Of a stretch of 5,611 nt of DNA, positions 1 through 5,611 are shown piece by piece. The notes below the pieces were generated by a model. The model did no database searches and was not told the DNA's origin. It was given only the letters and a program-made list of their open reading frames with translations. Source of the DNA: JBNKZU01 sp050301795. GTDB taxonomy: Bacteria; Pseudomonadota; Gammaproteobacteria; Thiohalomonadales; Thiohalomonadaceae. Made by a program: the position numbers and the translations under genes. How positions within the stretch are numbered: the first letter of the stretch is position 1; each line of letters opens with the position of its first letter. Location: contig JBNKZU010000009.1 in the NCBI GenBank assembly GCA_050301795.1, positions 1-5,611 of the forward strand. The letters are read 5' to 3'.

Positions 1-1
1 C

Positions 2-1207
2 AGTCGCTATCAGGGAAAGATCTCGTTGCTATTTATTGATCTCGACGGGTTCAAGAACATTAACGATACTCTCGGACACCCCACTGGCGATACCCTGCTT
101 CTGGAAGTTGCCAAGCGGTTAAAAGCATCCCTCAGAGAGGTTGATACCATCGCCCGTCTTGGCGGCGACGAGTTTGTTCTGTTGCTTGAAGAGGTAGAGG
201 ATACCAACGATATCATCACTATCGCACAAAAGATCCTGCGACTTTTTGCCGAGCCATTTTTAATCTCTAGCCGCGAACTGGTGGTTACCGCCAGTATCGG
301 CATTAGTGTCTATCCCGATGATGGTCTTGACGTAACGACCCTGATCCGTAATGCCGACGCCTCGATGTATCGTGCCAAAGAGCACGGCAGAAACCAGTTC
401 TGGTTCTACACCGAGGATATAACCCATCAGGCCGCCAAGCGTGTCGATATGGAGCAAGGGCTACGTGAGGCGGTAAATCATGGCGAGCTTTTCCTGCAAT
501 ACCAACCACAATACGACCTTGCAACCGACAAGATCATCGGTGTTGAGGCATTGGTTCGCTGGAAACGCAATGGCAAGGATCTGGTGATGCCCGATGAGTT
601 TATTCCGCTCGCAGAGGAGACTGGTATCATTCTCAGCATTGGGGAGTGGGTGCTCTATACTGCCTGTATCCAATTCAAAAAGTGGCTCGACGAAGGGCTT
701 GAGCTTGAGCGAATCGCTGTCAATATCTCCCCGGTGCAATTGATAAGGGGACAGTTGTTCAAGAGCGTTCAAGGTGCATTGAAGGCGAACAACCTAGAGC
801 CGCATTCTCTTGAGCTTGAGGTCACCGAAGCGATCTTCCTCGAAGGTAGTCAAACCACTGGGGAGTTGCTACAGCAGTTAGACGATCTTGGTGTGCAACT
901 TGCGCTGGATGACTTTGGCACTGGATTCTCATCCCTGAGTTACCTCAAAAACTACCGCTTTGATCGTTTAAAGATTGACCGCTCATTTATTATCAATGCG
1001 CTCAAACGTGAAAATGACCTCAATATTGCCAACACCATTATTACTCTGGGGCACAGCCTCGGCATGGCGGTGATTGCCGAGGGCATCGACAGCGAGGATC
1101 AGCTCCAGTGGCTTAAAGCACAACACTGCAATGAGGGACAGGGCTATCTATTCAGCCGTCCGGTGAGCGCAGAGGAGATAGAGGTGATGCTCAGGGCACA
1201 AGCCTGA
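2..1207 (+). CDS. GGDEF-EAL cyclic-di-GMP turnover protein, 5' end missing
   Basis: C-terminal 401 residues of a two-domain signalling protein predicted to make and degrade cyclic-di-GMP. The reading frame is open to the left edge and family-like sequence (SRYQGKISLLFIDLDGFKN) precedes the TTG at 26, so that TTG is not the true start; sensor or membrane domains may lie upstream. The GGDEF domain keeps the metal-binding DLD segment, an intact GGDEF motif (161-175) and an RxxD inhibitory site (REVD, 134-145) five residues before it. The EAL domain follows with EAL (545-553), Asn of VNIS (722), ELEVTE (818-829), DDFGTG (from 908), Lys of KID (971), AEG (Glu at 1079) and QGYLFSRP (from 1139). The second Glu of the usual AEGVE is Asp here (1088-1090). 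Both domains therefore look catalytically competent, though which activity dominates cannot be read from sequence. The 3' end overlaps the convergent TatD-type gene by 17 bases. Confidence 0.96.
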   Translation, partial: SRYQGKISLLFIDLDGFKNINDTLGHPTGDTLLLEVAKRLKASLREVDTIARLGGDEFVLLLEEVEDTNDIITIAQKILRLFAEPFLISSRELVVTASIGISVYPDDGLDVTTLIRNADASMYRAKEHGRNQFWFYTEDITHQAAKRVDMEQGLREAVNHGELFLQYQPQYDLATDKIIGVEALVRWKRNGKDLVMPDEFIPLAEETGIILSIGEWVLYTACIQFKKWLDEGLELERIAVNISPVQLIRGQLFKSVQGALKANNLEPHSLELEVTEAIFLEGSQTTGELLQQLDDLGVQLALDDFGTGFSSLSYLKNYRFDRLKIDRSFIINALKRENDLNIANTIITLGHSLGMAVIAEGIDSEDQLQWLKAQHCNEGQGYLFSRPVSAEEIEVMLRAQA

Positions 1208-1961
1208 ACAATTGCTGTGCATTGTGGGTAGTCACCTCAGCCACTACCTCTGGCGGCACCCCCTTTATCTGTGCTAACGCCTCTGCAACTTGCGGAAGAT
1301 ACTCCGGGCTGTTGCGCTCCCCTTGATGCGAAGCCACAACCATATCGGGGGCATCGGTCTCCAGCACAAGACCCTCAATCGGGAGCTGCCGCACCATCTC
1401 TCGCACCCTTGTTGAGCGTTCGTAAGTCACCATGCCACCAATCCCCAGCTTCAGCCCCAGATCCAGATAGTGTCGAGCCTGCTGCTCACTACCGCTAAAA
1501 GCGTGGGCGATGCCCTGCTCTATGCGGTGCTTTTTAAGAAGCGCAATCACCTGATCGTGTGCCTTACGTACATGCAGCAGCACCGGAAGGTCGTAGTACT
1601 TTGCAATCTCAAGCTGCCTCTCAAAAAGTGGTTGTTGCTGCGCTAATGAGGCTTGTTTGTGGTAGAGATCCAGACCAATCTCTCCAATCGCAACTGGACT
1701 CTCCTGCTCGACCCATTGAGATAAGCGCTCAATATCCCCCTCTTGGTGTCTATCCATAAATAGCGGGTGAAGGCCATAAGCCGCATCGAGTGATGGATAG
1801 TTTTGACACAAAGCCTTTATTCGATGCCATCTGTTTGCCGTCACTCCCGGAATAATCATCCGTGTAACGCCCAATGCTTGTGCGCGGTGAATCACCACCT
1901 CTCGATCAGAATCAAAGGCAGCATCATCTAAATGGCAGTGGGTATCGATCATTTTCATCAT
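1191..1961 (-). CDS. yjjV: TatD-family metal-dependent hydrolase, YjjV type
   Basis: Complete 256-residue protein of the TatD family, cytosolic TIM-barrel hydrolases of the amidohydrolase superfamily. Some members are metal-dependent DNases; the substrate of this branch is poorly defined. Visible metal and active-site positions are HCH (H8, H10), E94 in AIGEIGLD, H130 in LLHVRKAHD, H153 in IAHAFSGS and D203 in LETDAPDM. The GLHP motif (H65), the GIGGMVTYERS stretch and the ETDAPDM tail resemble E. coli YjjV more than TatD or YcfH, and the length is close to YjjV (about 259). The start is uncertain: Met1, Met2 and Met4 are all possible. The only purine-rich element, GGA, sits 13 bases before Met1, so ribosome binding looks weak. 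No signal peptide is seen. The gene is divergent from the M16C peptidase and convergent with the GGDEF-EAL gene; neither neighbour suggests a shared pathway. Confidence 0.95.
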   Translation of the reverse strand: MMKMIDTHCHLDDAAFDSDREVVIHRAQALGVTRMIIPGVTANRWHRIKALCQNYPSLDAAYGLHPLFMDRHQEGDIERLSQWVEQESPVAIGEIGLDLYHKQASLAQQQPLFERQLEIAKYYDLPVLLHVRKAHDQVIALLKKHRIEQGIAHAFSGSEQQARHYLDLGLKLGIGGMVTYERSTRVREMVRQLPIEGLVLETDAPDMVVASHQGERNSPEYLPQVAEALAQIKGVPPEVVAEVTTHNAQQLFRLVP

Positions 1962-1999
1962 TATCGGTAATTATTCCAACATGCTATCAGCTTGTCTTT

Positions 2000-2005
2000 T
2001 ATAAT
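2000..2005 (+). promoter_or_regulatory. candidate -10 box for the M16C peptidase operon
   Basis: A perfect TATAAT lies 52 bases upstream of the peptidase start codon, in the only intergenic gap of the window. The -35 side is poor: the best candidate is CCAACA at 1976-1981 with an 18-base spacer, matching only the ACA half of the consensus. Transcription would begin near 2012, giving a leader of about 45 bases. This is inferred from sequence only. Confidence 0.5.
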
Positions 2006-2006
2006 A
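2001..2006 (-). promoter_or_regulatory. candidate -10 box for the TatD-type gene
   Basis: On the minus strand the same AT-rich core reads TATTAT, a five-of-six match to the -10 consensus, 39 bases before the first Met codon of the TatD-type gene. No convincing -35 hexamer is found at 16-18 bases (TCGTTT at 17 matches two positions). It overlaps the plus-strand -10 box almost exactly, so polymerase binding in the two directions would be mutually exclusive. Confidence 0.35.
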
Positions 2007-2049
2007 GCGGCCTTACCTAAAACAAACGACAACCCATAAACAATATCAC

Positions 2050-2053
2050 GGGG
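2050..2053 (+). promoter_or_regulatory. weak ribosome binding site for the M16C peptidase
   Basis: GGGG ends four bases before the ATG at 2058. It is a short, closely spaced Shine-Dalgarno-like element and the only purine-rich stretch in the leader. It supports the ATG at 2058, which also gives an N-terminus of normal length for the M16C family. Confidence 0.45.
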
Positions 2054-2057
2054 CAAT

Positions 2058-4982
2058 ATGGAATCTTCAAATCGACCTGAAACTCACGAAAGCTTTGAAT
2101 GGCGTTCAAGCCAGACCATTGAATCACTACATGTAGAGGTTCAACAATTTGAGCATAAGCAAACCGGGGCACAACATATTCATCTTGCCTCCGATGATGA
2201 TCAAAACAGCTTTTTGATTGCGTTTCGTACCGTTCCTGAAGATTCAACTGGCGTCGCCCATATTCTTGAGCACACCTCTTTATGTGGTAGCCGTAGATAT
2301 CCGGTGCGCGATCCCTTTTTCATGATGACACGCCGCTCGCTAAATACCTTTATGAATGCGTTCACATCCAGTGATTGGACCGCCTACCCGTTTGCCAGTC
2401 GCAACCTTAAGGATTTTGATAATCTTCTCCAGGTCTACATGGACGCGGTGTTCTATCCTAATCTCAATCCTCTCGACTTTGCCCAAGAGGGTCACCGTGT
2501 AGAGTTTGAAAGCGCTGACGACCCATCCTCTGCTCTGACCTATAAAGGTGTGGTCTATAACGAGATGAAAGGAGCAATGAGCTCACCGGTATCGGCATTA
2601 TGGCAGGCTCTAAGTCGTGAACTATTTCCAACGATTACCTACCACCATAACAGTGGTGGCGACCCTGAGAAGATCCCTGATCTCAGCTACGAACAATTAA
2701 AGGCGTTTCATCAAAACCACTACCACCCATCAAACGCGGTGATTATGACCTATGGCAATATCCCCGCCCATGAGCTTCAGGCAAGATTTGATGAACTGGC
2801 ACTAAACCAGTTTAAACGTCAGGATCTCAATATTGAGATCAACGATGAACAGCGTCTGCCACAACCCATCACTATCGAAGACAGATATGCATTTGATGGG
2901 GGGGACTCAACCAATAATCGCACCCATATTGTTTTAGGTTGGCTGATGGATAAAAGCTTTGATGCCGAAGCTGTGATGCGTGCTCATCTGCTCTCCGGTG
3001 TGTTGTTGGAGAATAGTGCATCACCACTACGTCAGGTATTAGAGACCAGCAAGCTAGGCCAATCCCCTTCTCCTTTATGTGGGGTCACCGATTCGATGCG
3101 AGAGATGGTCTTTAGCTGTGGTCTTGAAGGCTCAAATGAGGAGAATGCAGATGCTGTTGAGGCGTTAATCCTCTCTACACTTGAGCAGATCGCATCAGAT
3201 GGCGTACCGCAACAGATGGTAGAAGCGGTGTTACACCAGTTGGAGTTGTCTCAACGTGAGATTAGCGGTGATGGCTTCCCTTATGGACTACAACTGCTGG
3301 TTCATGCACTTGGAGGAACACTCTACGGCGCCAATTCGGCTGATATTCTTGATATTGATCCCATCCTTGAACGACTCCATCAACAGATTAAAGACCCTGA
3401 CTTTATTAAATCAGAGGTACGCAAGCTACTGGACAATCCTCATCGTGTTCGACTGATCATGAAGCCGGACACCACATTAAGCGCCGAGCGGACAAAACGT
3501 GAAAAAGAGCGTTTGGAGAGTGTAAAAGCGTCACTCACCCCGGAACAGATCGCCAAAATCATCCAACAAACACATGAGCTTGAAGCTCGCCAAGTAGAGC
3601 AGGATGATCCTGAACTTCTTCCGAAAGTCGGCATTGAGGATATCCCTGATGAGCTTACCATCCCTGTTGGTGAACAGGGACAGCTCGCAGAGATATCATC
3701 AACCTGGTTTTCACGCAGTACGAATGGTCTTGTCTACCAGCAACTGATTGTTGACCTTCCAGCACTCAACCAACGACAGTTACAACTTTTACCACTTCTT
3801 ACCGAGGTCATAACAGAGGTCGGGAGTCATGGTCGAAGCTATCTTGAAACTCAAATATTACAATCCGCTGTTACCGGAGGCATTGGTTCCAGTGCCACGG
3901 TGCGTAGCGCTGTGGATGACTTTAATCGCTACCGTGGATTTTTCACCCTCTCTGGTAAGGCTCTGGCACGCAATCAGGCATCGTTAACCGAATTAATGTA
4001 TCAAACACTTAACTCCCCTCGCTTTGATGAACTCACACGTATTCGTGAACTCATCGCACAAGAGCGTATGGGACAAGAGCAGCGTGTCACAGGCAGTGGT
4101 CACATGCTTGCGATGAGTGCTGCGAGTAGTGGACTGACCCCTACATCACTTCTGCACCATCGTTGGGGAGGGCTTGAAGGCATTCGCTGGATCAAACAGC
4201 TTGATGACTCACTGGACGACACCACAATTGCCACATTATGCGAGGAGCTACAAGCAATCGCGCAACTACTTGGGCAATCGCAAATGCAACTGCTGTTGAT
4301 TGGCGAAGATCAGATCCGTGAACAATCAGAACAGAGCTTTATTCAACAGTGGCAGGGACATTCAACGGCAACAGCGCTAAAAAGCCTGCAATTACCCACA
4401 CCTGAAGGTTCCGTTCATCAGGCGTGGTCTACCTCTACACAGGTGAACTTCTGTGCAAAGAGTTACCATACAATCACCGCCACCCATGAAGATGCGCCTG
4501 CGCTTATGGTACTTTCAGGATTCTTGCGAAATAACTTCCTGCACCGCGCGATTCGGGAAAAAGGTGGTGCCTATGGTGGCGGTGCGTCATTCGATGCTGA
4601 TAATGGTGCCTTCCGCTTTTACTCCTACCGAGATCCTCGCCTGGATGGCACCTTAAACGACTTTGATGCCTCAATTGACTGGCTGCTTTCAAATCACCAT
4701 CCGTGGCAACAGATCGAGGAGGCCATACTCGGTGTGATAAGTAGCATTGATAAACCCGGCTCACCTGCCGGCGAGGCCAAGTCAGCGTTCCATGCAGCGC
4801 TGCATGGGCGTACTATCGAACACCGTCAGCGCTTTAGAAAGCGTGTGCTTGAGGTGACAGAAGCGGATCTAAAACGAGTGGCAGAGCGTTATCTGCAAAA
4901 GGATCGTGCCCATACCGCTGTCATCAGCTCTCCTTCAATGTTGGAGCAGAGTCAACTAAACCTTGAAATAATTAATCTGTAA
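2058..4982 (+). CDS. M16C zinc metallopeptidase, presequence-protease-like
   Basis: Complete 974-residue peptidase of the M16C subfamily, whose members (mitochondrial PreP, human PITRM1) enclose short unfolded peptides in a two-half chamber and cut them. The inverted zinc motif HILEH is at H68/E71/H72, inside the conserved GVAHILEHTSLCGS. The third zinc ligand is E169 in VVYNEMKGAMSS, 97 residues after H72. An N-terminal M16 domain (about 45-190) and a second inactive-type domain precede a charged helical linker (about 475-540) rich in Lys, Arg and Glu. The C-terminal half carries an M16C-associated-type region and REKGGAYGGG (R833, Y839), equivalent to the substrate-contacting Arg/Tyr pair of plant PreP. 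There is no signal peptide or membrane segment, so it is probably cytosolic and degrades peptides; the physiological substrate is unknown. Length is normal and the frame is intact across a seven-G run (2898-2904). It leads directly into an ABC ATPase gene, implying one operon. Confidence 0.96.
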   Translation: MESSNRPETHESFEWRSSQTIESLHVEVQQFEHKQTGAQHIHLASDDDQNSFLIAFRTVPEDSTGVAHILEHTSLCGSRRYPVRDPFFMMTRRSLNTFMNAFTSSDWTAYPFASRNLKDFDNLLQVYMDAVFYPNLNPLDFAQEGHRVEFESADDPSSALTYKGVVYNEMKGAMSSPVSALWQALSRELFPTITYHHNSGGDPEKIPDLSYEQLKAFHQNHYHPSNAVIMTYGNIPAHELQARFDELALNQFKRQDLNIEINDEQRLPQPITIEDRYAFDGGDSTNNRTHIVLGWLMDKSFDAEAVMRAHLLSGVLLENSASPLRQVLETSKLGQSPSPLCGVTDSMREMVFSCGLEGSNEENADAVEALILSTLEQIASDGVPQQMVEAVLHQLELSQREISGDGFPYGLQLLVHALGGTLYGANSADILDIDPILERLHQQIKDPDFIKSEVRKLLDNPHRVRLIMKPDTTLSAERTKREKERLESVKASLTPEQIAKIIQQTHELEARQVEQDDPELLPKVGIEDIPDELTIPVGEQGQLAEISSTWFSRSTNGLVYQQLIVDLPALNQRQLQLLPLLTEVITEVGSHGRSYLETQILQSAVTGGIGSSATVRSAVDDFNRYRGFFTLSGKALARNQASLTELMYQTLNSPRFDELTRIRELIAQERMGQEQRVTGSGHMLAMSAASSGLTPTSLLHHRWGGLEGIRWIKQLDDSLDDTTIATLCEELQAIAQLLGQSQMQLLLIGEDQIREQSEQSFIQQWQGHSTATALKSLQLPTPEGSVHQAWSTSTQVNFCAKSYHTITATHEDAPALMVLSGFLRNNFLHRAIREKGGAYGGGASFDADNGAFRFYSYRDPRLDGTLNDFDASIDWLLSNHHPWQQIEEAILGVISSIDKPGSPAGEAKSAFHAALHGRTIEHRQRFRKRVLEVTEADLKRVAERYLQKDRAHTAVISSPSMLEQSQLNLEIINL

Positions 4983-4985
4983 CAA

Positions 4986-5611
4986 ATGAAACCAGCGATT
5001 GCGATCAAAGGTCTGAAAAAGACCTACGGGAATAACTTTACTGCATTGAAAGGGATCGATCTTCAGGTACACGAAGGTGATTTCTTTGCTCTGCTCGGGC
5101 CGAATGGTGCTGGAAAATCAACCACCATCGGTATCATTACCTCGCTAATCAATAAGAGCGCCGGTCATGTGGAGATCTTCGGTCACTCCATTGATCATGA
5201 TGCAATGGCGGCTAAACGGCTGATAGGCCTGGTGCCACAGGAGTTTAATTTTAATCAGTTTGAACCCGTTGAGGAGATTGTACTCAACCAAGCCGGTTAT
5301 TATGGCGTTCCGGTTCATGAGGCCAGAAAGCGTGCCGACTGGGTACTTCAATCTCTCGGGCTGTGGGATAAGCGTCGAGATATGGCGCGCCAACTCTCCG
5401 GCGGCATGAAACGTCGCCTGATGATCGCCAGAGCGCTCGTGCACGAACCAAAACTTCTGATCCTTGATGAACCCACCGCAGGTGTTGATATTGAGCTACG
5501 CCGTTCAATGTGGGACTTCCTGCGCCAAGTCAACAAAATGGGAACAACCATCATTCTGACGACGCACTATCTGGAAGAGGCAGAGATGCTGTGCCGTAAC
5601 ATTGCCATTAT
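4986..5611 (+). CDS. yadG: YadG-like ABC transporter ATP-binding protein, 3' end missing
   Basis: First 208 residues of an ABC ATPase; the frame stays open to the right edge. E. coli YadG is about 308 residues, so roughly 100 are missing. Motifs in order: Walker A GPNGAGKST (38-46), Q-loop Gln85 in LVPQEFNF, signature LSGGM (137-141), Walker B LLILDEP (157-163), D-loop Asp168 and switch His194 in LTTHYLEEAEM. Long stretches such as PTAGVDIELRRSMW and NQAGYYGV are near-identical to YadG, which is thought to pair with the ABC-2-type permease YadH; its substrate is not established. The protein should bind the inner face of the membrane and power export. The ATG comes three bases after the peptidase stop with no Shine-Dalgarno sequence visible, which points to translational coupling. 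A yadH-like gene is expected next. Confidence 0.95.
   Translation, partial: MKPAIAIKGLKKTYGNNFTALKGIDLQVHEGDFFALLGPNGAGKSTTIGIITSLINKSAGHVEIFGHSIDHDAMAAKRLIGLVPQEFNFNQFEPVEEIVLNQAGYYGVPVHEARKRADWVLQSLGLWDKRRDMARQLSGGMKRRLMIARALVHEPKLLILDEPTAGVDIELRRSMWDFLRQVNKMGTTIILTTHYLEEAEMLCRNIAI

Noticed and set aside
26..1207. TTG at 26 as the start codon of the GGDEF-EAL gene
   Set aside because: The frame is open to the left edge and the residues before the TTG fit the GGDEF family, so the gene begins outside the window.
1227..1248. Inverted repeat GGTAGT/ACTACC with a 10-base loop, 20 bases after the GGDEF-EAL stop, as a terminator
   Set aside because: The stem is only six pairs, there is no T-tract on either strand, and the bases encode conserved-length TatD-family protein sequence.
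1983..2008. GCTAT...ATAGC inverted repeat around the divergent promoter as an operator
   Set aside because: Five-base arms with a 16-base loop are expected by chance and match no operator I recognise.
4504..4764. Minus-strand open frame inside the peptidase gene
   Set aside because: It lies wholly within well-conserved M16C coding sequence, is low-complexity in basic residues and resembles no family.
5145..5554. Three overlapping minus-strand open frames within the ABC ATPase gene
   Set aside because: The plus strand encodes a continuous YadG-like ATPase with all motifs; the minus frames are antisense shadows.
2058..5611. Peptidase and ATPase as one gene broken by a false stop codon
   Set aside because: Both proteins have normal family termini at the junction: M16C length is already complete and the ATPase begins where YadG begins.

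Overview
The window reads as ordinary chromosome of a gammaproteobacterium with base composition close to half GC. The assignment rests on protein resemblance: the ABC ATPase closely resembles Escherichia coli YadG and the TatD-family protein resembles E. coli YjjV. Genus cannot be read from the sequence. Coding density is very high. The only real intergenic gap is 96 bases (1962-2057), and no RNA gene, transposon, CRISPR array or phage gene was seen.

Layout: (1) 2-1207, plus strand, is the 3' part of a cyclic-di-GMP GGDEF-EAL protein whose start lies left of the window. (2) 1191-1961, minus strand, is a complete TatD/YjjV-type metal-dependent hydrolase. It converges on the first gene and their 3' ends overlap by 17 bases. 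(3) 1962-2057 is a short divergent promoter region with one AT-rich core that can be read as a -10 box on both strands. (4) 2058-4982, plus strand, is a complete 974-residue M16C (presequence-protease-like) zinc metallopeptidase with every expected catalytic residue. (5) 4986-5611, plus strand, is the first 208 residues of a YadG-like ABC transporter ATPase, cut off by the right edge. Only three bases separate its start from the peptidase stop codon, and the two genes share a reading frame.

The peptidase and the ABC ATPase almost certainly form an operon, with the membrane permease (YadH-like) expected just beyond the window. The divergent hydrolase and the cyclic-di-GMP gene are probably independent functions. 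No clear new system is visible. The points most worth a second look are the tight in-frame junction between an M16C peptidase and an exporter-type ATPase, the symmetric divergent promoter core, and the convergent overlap.
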